Positions 12,712-21,450 of a stretch of DNA of 26,478 nt are shown piece by piece. Origin of the DNA: Nitrospirota bacterium. GTDB taxonomy: Bacteria; Nitrospirota; CAKKRA01; 9FT-COMBO-42-15. The position numbers and the translations under genes were made by a program. The stretch's first letter is position 1. Every line of letters begins with the position of its first letter. The stretch lies in contig JACPZJ010000178.1 in the NCBI GenBank assembly GCA_016195585.1, forward strand, positions 1 to 26,478, read 5' to 3'. Below the pieces are notes generated by a model that saw only the letters and a list, made by a program, of their open reading frames with translations, was not told the DNA's origin and ran no database searches.

Positions 12712-15700
12712 CTATTAATCGTCCCCCCAATATCTCTGGCGGCATCGGACGCCTTTTTTACATCTTCCCTATTTTTTGCCTTATCCATTATCATCTGGTA
12801 TAGCGCAAAGGCTGTCTCTGCCTTCTTTTCTTTTTCGTATATCTCTGCTGTCTTTAACTGTGCCAGAGACGCCCATTTATCTATATCAGGATAAAGATAG
12901 TATACCTTCATAAATTCTATCTTTGCATCATCAGCCCTTCCATCTGCAAGGGCGAGTTCGGCAAGCCTGAATTGCGCCTCTGCCGCTATATCATCATCCA
13001 AAAGGTCTGCGGCCTTCTGATAGGCACTGGCTGCGGCCCTATTATCTATTTTAGCATAATAGTGTCCGCCTAATGCAAGATATGCAAATGGAACCATCTT
13101 GTGCTGCGGGGATTTCTTAATAAATTCATTGTAGGCCCTTATTGCATCATCAGACCTTTTTGATTTTTCATATGATTGGGCAATCTTAAACATAGCCTCG
13201 GAGGTATTCGGATTTTCTGAATAGAGGGATATAAAGTCTTTATATTTACCAATTGCCTTTTCATATTCGCCAAGTAAAAAATATGCCTCGGCTATCTTGT
13301 AGCGGGCATCGGTTATATATGTACTCTTTGGATATTGTGATAAAAGCTGATTAAAGGATGTAATGGCATTATAAAACTCCTTCACATCAAAGAGAATCCT
13401 GCCGATCCTATAAAGGGCAATATCCGCAAACTCGCTGGCCTCAGATATGGCAAGCGCCTTTCTGTATGCAAGGAGCGCCTCGCTCATCTTCTTTTTTGCC
13501 TCAAGCTCCTCTGCCATCTGAAATTGCAGGGTGACTGACATTGCTGTCTTAGGATTCCTTTTTACAAAACCCTCCACCCCTGACATTGCAGCCTCGCTGT
13601 TGCCGAGCTGTTTGTGCGCGAGGATGGCGCCGTATTCCGCATCCTTTAATTGCAGGCTGTTAGGATGTTTGCTCTTTATGCTGTTATAATATTGCAGCGC
13701 CTTTGGATATTCCTTCATGTTGTAGTATGAATCCCCTATCTTAAGCAATGCCTCTGCTGAAAATTTGCTTTCAGGATAGTTTATTATATGGCTGTTAAAT
13801 TCTGATATGGCCTTCTTATAATCATTCATCCTGAAATATGTCCAGCCGAGGCGGAAGGATGCCTCAGATGCCTCCTTTGATTTTGGAGATGCAGCAGCAA
13901 TATTCTTAAAGATATTTGCTGCATCCTCAAACTTCTCTACCCTGTACATGGAAAGGCCTGCCTGAAGGGCTATCTCTGTATTCAGCCCGCTCTTTGGGTA
14001 CTCCTTTAAGAACTGCGCATAGGCATTATAGTACCCCTTAAAATCCTTCATGCTGAGATAAGAGTCGGCGAGGCGGAATAAAACATCTTCCCTGAGCGGG
14101 CTTTTTGGATACCTTTCCAAAAATACATCAAATGACTCTGCTGCCTCTTTCCACTTTCCTTTCTTATAATAAACCCATGCCCTTCCGTATTGCACCTTCT
14201 CGGCAAGGGGGCTTACATTCGGTATTGCCTGATAATGCGACAGGGCCTCATCATATTTTTCAGCGCCTGTAAGCGATTCAGCTATCATATAGTTTATATC
14301 GTCCTTGTATTTTATAAGCGGCCTCTTATTCCTTACAGGCATGAGCTTTTCCAAAACCCTTTTATAATCCTTCATCTGATACAATATGATTGAAGATTTA
14401 TACGCTGCCGCATTGCCGAGTGCCGGCCTTTCATCATTTTTCTCAGCCTTCTCATAACTTGCCAGCGCCTCCATCAGCCTTCCCTCTTTATAGAGTATCT
14501 CGCCGATCATAAACTCTGCAACCGGCACGATCTCCTTTTGAAGTGTATTTTTTGAAATATCCTGAAATATCTTTAACGCAGCCGCCTTGTCCCTGTTTTT
14601 GTAATAGTAAATCCCCACCTCCATCTCTATATAATCAGAAAATGCGGTCTGGGGATTAATACCCCTTAACTTTCTCCCTTCCTCCCTTGCCTTATCCATC
14701 TTATTTAATGCAATATAAGCAAGGGCGCTCCTGTAAAGCGCCGCCTCTAAATATTGCCTGTCTGTATTAATATTGATGCCCCATGTGATATCCTTGATCC
14801 CCTTTATGCTCTCCTTCGTAAAAGAAACGTTGTGAGCCTCCATCCCGACCCCTGCAACCCCGAGGCCGTACATGGCGCTATTTATTATAAGGCTCTCAGG
14901 AAAGGGGAATCGGGAAATAAACTGCCTGTATGTAACCTTTTCTGCCAAAAGTTTTTCCACACCGTCAAAAAATATATCTTCCTTCAGGTGCTTTGTTGAA
15001 ACGGTTGGATAGGTTAATGTCTGAAATATCTTAATAGCATCCTCATATCTTTTAAGCCTCATAAGGCAGTCGCCCACCCAGAACTGGGCAGAGTATGCCA
15101 GGCTCATTAAAGGTGACTGCGTGGCCTTTGTAAAATGCTGTATAGCCCTTTTGTAATCACCTTCATTTACATACAGCCAGCCGAGCGAATATTGGGCATA
15201 ATCCCAGTAATCGGAATTCGGATACTTACTTATTATCTCCTCATAAACATCAATGGCGTCCTTTAGCCTGCCCATTGCATAATTTGACTCGCCAATCCAG
15301 TAGGCAGCAGCGGAGACAAGTTCGCTTTCAGGATATTTTTTTATTACCTTCTTAAAGGCATCAACCGCCTTTTTATAATCCTCATTTTTAAAAAAATATA
15401 GCCCTGACTTAAATACCGCCTCATCAGCCGGCTCCTCGCCTGTTATCTTCACCAGCAGCAAGGCAACGCTGTTGCCATAGACCCATCCTGTGTCTCTCTC
15501 TGATGGCGTCTTCTTTTTTAGCTTCTCCTTTGCCTCAATGTCCGGCGCAGTTTCAGAGTCAGGCGCTTGAACATCCTCTTTTAACCCCTTCATGTCTTTA
15601 AAGGGCTGCGCCTTCTCAGGCCTCTTGACAGGCGGCTCCTGAAGCTGCTCCTCAGAGAATATAATGAACTCAGGAAGCCGTACAATAACCTTCCCCTCCT

Positions 15701-15773
15701 CTGTGTATGCTGGATATACGCTGATTAAAAGTGTATAAACTGTTATGGCAAGAAATAATTTTACGCTTTTCAT
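12708..15773 (-). CDS. Large exported TPR-repeat protein
   Basis: About 1021 aa. A signal peptide (roughly residues 1-23, ending PAYT) precedes a charged region and then more than twenty TPR-like repeats of 34-37 residues, recognised by recurring patterns such as YKKAVDAFKKVIKKYPESELVSAAAYWIGESNY and its variants. Many match the YbgF/BamD-like subgroup with the KYPxS motif. TPR solenoids mediate protein-protein contacts; no catalytic domain is visible. The start at 15773 is preferred over 15806 because TAAGG lies just upstream and the signal peptide then begins MKSVK. It is the middle gene of a three-gene operon with another TPR protein and a TonB-like protein. Confidence 0.88.
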   Translation of the reverse strand: MKSVKLFLAITVYTLLISVYPAYTEEGKVIVRLPEFIIFSEEQLQEPPVKRPEKAQPFKDMKGLKEDVQAPDSETAPDIEAKEKLKKKTPSERDTGWVYGNSVALLLVKITGEEPADEAVFKSGLYFFKNEDYKKAVDAFKKVIKKYPESELVSAAAYWIGESNYAMGRLKDAIDVYEEIISKYPNSDYWDYAQYSLGWLYVNEGDYKRAIQHFTKATQSPLMSLAYSAQFWVGDCLMRLKRYEDAIKIFQTLTYPTVSTKHLKEDIFFDGVEKLLAEKVTYRQFISRFPFPESLIINSAMYGLGVAGVGMEAHNVSFTKESIKGIKDITWGININTDRQYLEAALYRSALAYIALNKMDKAREEGRKLRGINPQTAFSDYIEMEVGIYYYKNRDKAAALKIFQDISKNTLQKEIVPVAEFMIGEILYKEGRLMEALASYEKAEKNDERPALGNAAAYKSSIILYQMKDYKRVLEKLMPVRNKRPLIKYKDDINYMIAESLTGAEKYDEALSHYQAIPNVSPLAEKVQYGRAWVYYKKGKWKEAAESFDVFLERYPKSPLREDVLFRLADSYLSMKDFKGYYNAYAQFLKEYPKSGLNTEIALQAGLSMYRVEKFEDAANIFKNIAAASPKSKEASEASFRLGWTYFRMNDYKKAISEFNSHIINYPESKFSAEALLKIGDSYYNMKEYPKALQYYNSIKSKHPNSLQLKDAEYGAILAHKQLGNSEAAMSGVEGFVKRNPKTAMSVTLQFQMAEELEAKKKMSEALLAYRKALAISEASEFADIALYRIGRILFDVKEFYNAITSFNQLLSQYPKSTYITDARYKIAEAYFLLGEYEKAIGKYKDFISLYSENPNTSEAMFKIAQSYEKSKRSDDAIRAYNEFIKKSPQHKMVPFAYLALGGHYYAKIDNRAAASAYQKAADLLDDDIAAEAQFRLAELALADGRADDAKIEFMKVYYLYPDIDKWASLAQLKTAEIYEKEKKAETAFALYQMIMDKAKNREDVKKASDAARDIGGTINR

Positions 15774-15790
15774 TTGAAACCTTACTTTGA

Positions 15791-15822
15791 AATTTTCAAT
15801 TTTCAATTTGCAATTTTCAATT
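15791..15822. repeat. AT-rich tandem repeat between TPR genes
   Basis: The unit TTTTCAATT occurs three times (two in tandem, one after an intervening TGCAA), filling most of the 50-base gap between the two TPR genes. No hairpin with a T run is present, so it is unlikely to be a terminator. Confidence 0.6.
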
Positions 15823-15823
15823 C

Positions 15824-17089
15824 TTACTTGCTACTTTTTGCCTTTAATATCCTTACCCTCTCCTCTGCAAAGGATTTTAATTCACCGTCACCAACTATCT
15901 CCAGAGCCTTTTGATATGCTGATAAGGCGTCATCCGTCATCTTCAGCCTCTCTTTATTCACCCCTATCTTAACATAGACAAGCGACAGCCATGAAGCATC
16001 CTGAATCCCGTAGCCGACTATCTTCTCAAAGGCACTTATAGCGCCCTTATAATTCTCCTTTGCTGCCTCTGATTCCCCCAGCCAATAGCTCGCCTCTGTC
16101 TTCATCTCCATAACCTCAGAGGCCTCTGCCTTTTCCAGATGGGGAATGGCCTTTGCGTATTCCTTTCTCTGATAGTATAATTTCCCCAGCTCAAGGTGCG
16201 CATCAATAGCTATTCTTTCGTTGGGATAGCCGGCAACTAATCTTTGAAATGTCTTTATGGCGTCATTATTTTTGGAGAATCTAAGATAAATATTCCCGCT
16301 CCTGTAAAGCGCCGCAGGGACCAGTTCACTCCTTGGATAAAGAGACGCAAGCTTGTTGAAAGTAAAAAGGGCAGACTTTAGATCATTGCTTCTGTATTCA
16401 CACCATGCAATCCCGTTCAATGCGTCATCTGATAATGCATGCCCTGAAGAGGATTCAAAGAATTTTTTGTAGTATCCCTTTGCCTCTCTATATCTCTCTA
16501 AATTAAATAGCGCCTCCCCTGCCCAGTAATAGGATTCGTTTTTAAATTTACTCTCAGGGAATCTCTCGGAAAACCTTATGAGTTCTTCAGCAGCCTCTTT
16601 ATGCATCCCCTGTTTTATATATGTCTCTGCAAGGGCAAATATTGCTGCATCTGCATTCTTGTCTATCTCCTTTAATGATGAAAGGCGCTGGAATATATCA
16701 ATTGCCTCTTTTTTATTATCTAATTTTAGATGAGTATCTCCAAGTTTTATAAGAACCAGTTGTGTCCTTGTGCTCTTGGGATATTTTTCAAGAAATCCTT
16801 TTAGCGCCTTTTCTGCCTGCTGGTAGTCCTTTGCCTGAAAATAGGAAACGCCAAGAAGGTGCATTGCCTCTTCTGCCTTATCGCTTTGCGGATATTCAGC
16901 AAGGAATCTGTTAAATGCCAGTATAGCAGCATCCCACAGCCTGTCTTCATAGGCGCCAATCCCGACGGTATAGAGTTTCTCTTCAGGGCTTAAGGATTTT
17001 CCATAGGCATTTGCACTTATTACTATCGCAAGAGTTAGGGAAACAATAACAGAAAGGAGACCCTTATTTGCTGCTGAAAATACCCCCAT
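15824..17089 (-). CDS. Exported TPR-repeat protein
   Basis: A 421-aa protein with a signal peptide of about 30 residues (ending ANAYG), then about ten TPR units such as WDAAILAFNRFLAEYPQS and YQQAEKALKGFLEKYPKS. The repeats resemble those in BamD and YbgF, which act in outer-membrane biogenesis. It is first in the TPR-TPR-TonB operon, preceded by a good promoter (17141-17112) and an operator-like palindrome (17170). The leader is short and has only a weak GGGG ribosome-binding site. It probably scaffolds other envelope proteins; no enzyme motif is seen. Confidence 0.87.
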   Translation of the reverse strand: MGVFSAANKGLLSVIVSLTLAIVISANAYGKSLSPEEKLYTVGIGAYEDRLWDAAILAFNRFLAEYPQSDKAEEAMHLLGVSYFQAKDYQQAEKALKGFLEKYPKSTRTQLVLIKLGDTHLKLDNKKEAIDIFQRLSSLKEIDKNADAAIFALAETYIKQGMHKEAAEELIRFSERFPESKFKNESYYWAGEALFNLERYREAKGYYKKFFESSSGHALSDDALNGIAWCEYRSNDLKSALFTFNKLASLYPRSELVPAALYRSGNIYLRFSKNNDAIKTFQRLVAGYPNERIAIDAHLELGKLYYQRKEYAKAIPHLEKAEASEVMEMKTEASYWLGESEAAKENYKGAISAFEKIVGYGIQDASWLSLVYVKIGVNKERLKMTDDALSAYQKALEIVGDGELKSFAEERVRILKAKSSK

Positions 17090-17111
17090 TACTCAAACCC
17101 CATATACAATA

Positions 17112-17141
17112 CATATACCCGAAACGCCCCCTCCCTGTCAA
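17112..17141 (-). promoter_or_regulatory. Promoter of the TPR-TPR-TonB operon
   Basis: On the minus strand, TTGACA (17141-17136), 18 bases, TATATG (17117-17112). The predicted leader is about 15 bases long. Confidence 0.6.
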
Positions 17142-17169
17142 GGCAAGCTTCTATCGGTAATGCAAAATT

Positions 17170-17185
17170 GTAACTGTCTGGTAAC
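17170..17185. promoter_or_regulatory. Near-palindromic operator-like site, copy 4
   Basis: GTAACTGTCTGGTAAC differs from copy 3 at two positions. Its centre is about 36 bases upstream of the -35 of the TPR operon promoter, close to the spacing seen for the plus-strand promoter at 8466. Confidence 0.5.
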
Positions 17186-17232
17186 AAGTTAAAAACAATT
17201 TGAAAAATTACTCTATTACTTGTAGTTTTGTT

Positions 17233-19008
17233 TCATTGCTGAAATGGGGAAGGTAAAATAGGTGGCCTTTTGGATTTGCTTACAACCCTCTGCACTTCCA
17301 CCTGTGTTGTAAGGATTGATGGTGAAACAACAGAGACAGTCACCTCTCCTGATTCTGCCCCGCAAGTGCCATTAAAAACAGTTGCGTCATCGCCTGTGGC
17401 AATAACCTTTTCAAGGCTTACCAGCGGTGTGCCAACCAGCTCAACACCTCGCACAAGTTTTTCCTCTCCTGTTTTAACATCTATCGCATACACAAGAATA
17501 GGGGTTGCCTTAAATGCCTGAAAGTTTCCTCCCCTCTCACCGCGGGAGGCCTGAGTATTTGTCTCGCCTGCCCTTATACGCCTTATAATAAGCCCATAAG
17601 GCTTTCCCTGTTTTTTTGCCTCTTCTATAAGCATGGTCTTGAGTTTTTGCCATTGAAACTTTTTTTCGGAATCTACTATAAGATTAGCCATCCTTCCCAC
17701 TGCATGCCCAAAGGATGTTAATGTCCACGGGCCCTGGCTGCGGCCATGTCCATTAGATTGATTAAATCCATTAATGGGGGTTCTTGATAGCAGATAATTT
17801 TTAAGGATACCCCTTTCTACCAAAACAACCTTTTGAGCAGCAACACCTTCATCATCATATGCATAATATCCTGTCAGGGTTCTGCCATTAAGGCGATCCA
17901 TTGTTGGATCATCAATAATACTTAAAAACTCTGGTAAAATTCCTTCGTTAACCTTCCCTTTAAATGTTTGCCCTGACTCCGGCATCCTCTGGCGCTCGCC
18001 TTCAAGCCTGTGGCCAAGGGCCTCATGAAAGAATACCCCTGCCACATCCGGGCCAAGGATCGCAGGACCTGTATAGGGCTTGAATTCCTCTGCCTCACGG
18101 AGCTTTGTAAGTTCATCTGCAAGGGATTCTGCCTCTGCTATAAAATTCTTGGTGTCCTGAAGCTCTTTTGGGTCACGCACAAAAAAGTACCTGAAGCTGT
18201 CCACCTTAGCCCCGTCTACAGCCCTTGTCCATGCATGGATATCAACTGTATAAAAAACCTCTGATGTGCGGAGTATTGCTCCTTCAGTATTTACATAATA
18301 ATTAACTATAATATCAGCCCTCACTTCCATATACGGCTCCATTATCTCCTTTTTTGAGGCAAGGTGACTTGTAACCTTACGAACTATATCCTTCCACATC
18401 TCTTGATCAAAAGATATCTCCTTTATTGGACCCACAAAGACAATGGGGGCATGTCTTGAAAAATCATCCGGTTTTTGTTCTTTATCATTATCAACAGAGG
18501 TAGCCTGCAACACCTTCTTTTTCTGATAATCCCCTACTGCACCCTTGTATGCTGTATCGCTCATAAGCCATAGTGTTGCCCTTAATGAAGCCCCGTCACC
18601 TTCTATAGGAACCTGCGAAAGGTTCCAATCGCCTTCCCCGAGCATGTCTTCAATGCTCTCAGGGCTAAAGCGTGTGCTAAAAGGAAGGTTTGTATTGTCC
18701 AGTTTATAGTCGCCTACACGGACCTGAACGCCGGCGGTTCTATAGGGATGAAAATCGGGATGGATATGGGTAATTGCCCCATATTTCCCGGATACAGAGG
18801 CAGTTGCCCTCTCCTGTATCCAGAAACTTATAAAGTATGGCGTAGGCTGCTCAGGAAGTTTCAGACCCTCTTTTGCCCTCTTGATCTCAATCTGCATTGC
18901 CTTTAAAAGCGGATCATTTTCAGGTTTTAGCTGCTTATCTCCGCCTATACCTTCTGCAGGGATAAGAATAAAAAATATCCATAACAATATTACATAAATT
19001 ATCTTCAT
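17233..19008 (-). CDS. Exported TldD/PmbA-family metalloprotease-like protein
   Basis: A 591-aa protein. The C-terminal half has the TldD signature HEALGHRLEGE (HExxxH plus downstream Glu), the zinc site of TldD-type proteases, followed by conserved GRTLTGYYAYDDEG and RIRAGETNTQASRG. The N terminus is a hydrophobic signal sequence (about residues 1-20), unlike classical cytoplasmic TldD. It is also about 100 residues longer than ordinary TldD, and no PmbA/TldE partner gene is visible in the window. GAGGAGAG precedes the ATG. Substrate unknown; TldD/TldE family members trim peptides in other systems. It lies downstream of the transglutaminase operon, separated by a likely terminator. Confidence 0.87.
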   Translation of the reverse strand: MKIIYVILLWIFFILIPAEGIGGDKQLKPENDPLLKAMQIEIKRAKEGLKLPEQPTPYFISFWIQERATASVSGKYGAITHIHPDFHPYRTAGVQVRVGDYKLDNTNLPFSTRFSPESIEDMLGEGDWNLSQVPIEGDGASLRATLWLMSDTAYKGAVGDYQKKKVLQATSVDNDKEQKPDDFSRHAPIVFVGPIKEISFDQEMWKDIVRKVTSHLASKKEIMEPYMEVRADIIVNYYVNTEGAILRTSEVFYTVDIHAWTRAVDGAKVDSFRYFFVRDPKELQDTKNFIAEAESLADELTKLREAEEFKPYTGPAILGPDVAGVFFHEALGHRLEGERQRMPESGQTFKGKVNEGILPEFLSIIDDPTMDRLNGRTLTGYYAYDDEGVAAQKVVLVERGILKNYLLSRTPINGFNQSNGHGRSQGPWTLTSFGHAVGRMANLIVDSEKKFQWQKLKTMLIEEAKKQGKPYGLIIRRIRAGETNTQASRGERGGNFQAFKATPILVYAIDVKTGEEKLVRGVELVGTPLVSLEKVIATGDDATVFNGTCGAESGEVTVSVVSPSILTTQVEVQRVVSKSKRPPILPSPFQQ

Positions 19009-19158
19009 ATTCTCTCCTCATTACTGTCTGTCAGAACTTTAAGCCAAGTTATCTGGAATACCCCAATTATATGGAGTTTTTCCATTCAAGTGGTTTTCCT
19101 GCCCAGTAATATACAGAACATATCTAATGTTAATTTTAGCAGAAAAAAGAAAAAAGGC

Positions 19159-19181
19159 AATGGAGGGGTTAAACTTCCATT
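19159..19181 (-). terminator. Rho-independent terminator of the MoxR-DUF58-transglutaminase operon
   Basis: On the minus strand, AATGGA...TCCATT forms a short stem closely followed by two T6 runs (19157-19142). It lies about 40 bases after the transglutaminase stop. Confidence 0.55.
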
Positions 19182-19221
19182 CTCTTTATCGTCCCATGCC
19201 ACCTAAAACTTAAGCCTTTGC

Positions 19222-21450
19222 CTATCTCTTCTTTTTGGGCGGGGCCTCTGCGAGTTTTAATATTGCTTCATAAGCCCTGTATGCCTCTACTGCCTCTTTC
19301 CTGCTTATGGGAACAGGACTGTACTTTGCCTGCTGGAATAAGAGGGTGATCTTGTCTATCTGATTAAAAAGGGTTTTAAATCTTGGCTTGAGGAGTTCCT
19401 TATATTCAGAAGGTGAATAATGGGCTGGCCTCGGCAGGCCATTTTTTGCAAAGACCCGCTCCATTTCCATATAGCAGCAAAATATAAATTCCTTTGGATC
19501 AGAATCCTTTATCCTCTGCATCCTCCACATTTTGATGTGCGGAGACATGATGTGGTATATCCAATAACTAATCAGAGATAATAATACCAGAAAAACAAAT
19601 ACCTTCCAGCCTTCTTCTGCAAACCAATACCACATATTTATTATTGCCTCTTTTATCGCCTCAATAAATTTATAAATGATGGCCAGCGCCTCCTTAAGAA
19701 ATGTAAGGATATTGCTTTGCTCAGGGGATATCTGAATAGCAGCCTCTATATACTTCTCAACATACTGAAAAATATCTATAAGCGCAAAGTATCTGCGATT
19801 ATCCTCTGGCAGAACAAACCCCGGCGTTGGCTCAAAGGATATCCATTCACCATCAATATATGCCTCAACCCAAGCATGGGCATCCAGCCCTCTAACCTCA
19901 AAGTAACCTGTAATCGGATTATATTGAGTGGCATTATATCCAGTAACAAGCCTTGATGGAATCCCTGATGACCTCAGCATAACAGACATGGAAGAGGCAA
20001 AAAGCTCGCAATGCCCCTCCTTCAGATTAAAAAGAAACTCCTCCACAGGATTCCCCTGCCATTCCCTGAATATGGTATCTAAGGTATATTGATAATTTAA
20101 CTTAAGATGTTGTTCAATAGCCTTTGCCTTCTGATAGTCGCCATGAATGCCTTCTGTGATTGAATAACTTAATTCCTTGATCCTCCCAGAAAGATCAAAT
20201 GGAAGCTGGCGGTATCTGTATACTTCATTCAAATACTCTTTGCCGCCGGAGGTATGGTCATCTTCTATTTCCTTCATTTCAGAGGTGATAGAATATATAG
20301 TCCCTTTCTTGAGATTCTGGGGAGCCCTGAGAGCGGAATTAACATCCCTTTCAATCACATTACCCGGAAACCATAAGGCGGCCGGCTTATATGCAGAAAA
20401 GATAATACTTGATATGTCCTTTTTAATTATATATGTCTGGGATATCCCTCTTTCCTGATAATCCTTTTTAAGGATAAACCTCCCCTTCGGAGAATAGAGC
20501 TTTTCTTTTTCAATGTCTGTCTCCACCCAATAGCGTCCGTCAAAAATGTCAAAGGCCTTCCCCCTTGTATAAATGGGCCGATCTGACTGCAGATAGAATA
20601 CGATCTCATTAGAAAGGAAAAAACTGCCCGGGGCGGCAATATCAAATCTTTTCTGGAAACCTTCATAATCTGCCTTATCATCATAGAGATAAATGCCACC
20701 TCTTTCTTCTCCCCTATCCCTTCTGGTTATCCCCGCAGGCCCCCGCTCTTTGCCCCTAACTGCGCCGCCCCTTGCCTCTTTCTCCCATTCTTCATTATTA
20801 TAAAACCAGCCCCCTCCGGATTGAAAGGCCTGAATCTTTGGTGATGGAAATCTTGGTACAATAAGATAGACAATGATAGAAAGGATAATTGTAACAACAG
20901 CTATTCCAACCCCTTTTACAGGCAGATTCATTCTTTTTACTAACATCTCTTTATCCCCGCCTTTTGCGTGAATCAGCCTTTCATCTATATGATCTGCCAT
21001 AAATGCAAACATGCCTGCAAAGACATAAAAAACAAGATAGAGTATAAAGGAGGTCTCTTTACTTATGCTTGAGGCATAAAGAATAAGTACAAGAGATACA
21101 AAGTAGGCAAAATATAGTTCCCTCCTGTTTGTAAGTGTAAAGTTTCTGCCTGCCTGCATAAATATAAGGAAGTTGAGGAATCCCTTTTCAGGGCCGGAGG
21201 AGAGAAAGCCGCCTATTAAAACAAGGAGTGATATTCCCATGAAGGCGGCGCTCGCTATTTTTATTATTATTCTTTTTTTCTTTCTATAATACCATCCGCA
21301 AATAAGCCCGATGCCATACAGGGTCGGCCAGAATATAATGTTAAAGGTAAAGAAAAATGCGGTTGCATTACTATTAGCCACTGAGAGGACGGCAACCACC
21401 AGAAGGAGATATGCGCCTATGTAAACAGCAGGATATTGTATCTGATTCAT
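19222..21450 (-). CDS. TgpA-type membrane transglutaminase-like protein (DUF3488/DUF4129)
   Basis: A 742-aa integral membrane protein. Several hydrophobic segments cover the first 200 residues, then a soluble region contains a transglutaminase-like core: GHCELFAS with the catalytic Cys (near residue 480), DAHAWVE with the catalytic His (near 525) and EWISFEPTPGF, where the usual acidic residue of the third motif appears as Glu. A further membrane helix near residue 625 precedes a C-terminal DUF4129-like tail. TgpA-like proteins are nearly always encoded with MoxR and DUF58 genes, as here. The start overlaps the DUF58 stop as ATGA. Function in peptide or protein cross-linking or cleavage at the membrane is inferred from the family. 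Confidence 0.9.
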   Translation of the reverse strand: MNQIQYPAVYIGAYLLLVVAVLSVANSNATAFFFTFNIIFWPTLYGIGLICGWYYRKKKRIIIKIASAAFMGISLLVLIGGFLSSGPEKGFLNFLIFMQAGRNFTLTNRRELYFAYFVSLVLILYASSISKETSFILYLVFYVFAGMFAFMADHIDERLIHAKGGDKEMLVKRMNLPVKGVGIAVVTIILSIIVYLIVPRFPSPKIQAFQSGGGWFYNNEEWEKEARGGAVRGKERGPAGITRRDRGEERGGIYLYDDKADYEGFQKRFDIAAPGSFFLSNEIVFYLQSDRPIYTRGKAFDIFDGRYWVETDIEKEKLYSPKGRFILKKDYQERGISQTYIIKKDISSIIFSAYKPAALWFPGNVIERDVNSALRAPQNLKKGTIYSITSEMKEIEDDHTSGGKEYLNEVYRYRQLPFDLSGRIKELSYSITEGIHGDYQKAKAIEQHLKLNYQYTLDTIFREWQGNPVEEFLFNLKEGHCELFASSMSVMLRSSGIPSRLVTGYNATQYNPITGYFEVRGLDAHAWVEAYIDGEWISFEPTPGFVLPEDNRRYFALIDIFQYVEKYIEAAIQISPEQSNILTFLKEALAIIYKFIEAIKEAIINMWYWFAEEGWKVFVFLVLLSLISYWIYHIMSPHIKMWRMQRIKDSDPKEFIFCCYMEMERVFAKNGLPRPAHYSPSEYKELLKPRFKTLFNQIDKITLLFQQAKYSPVPISRKEAVEAYRAYEAILKLAEAPPKKKR

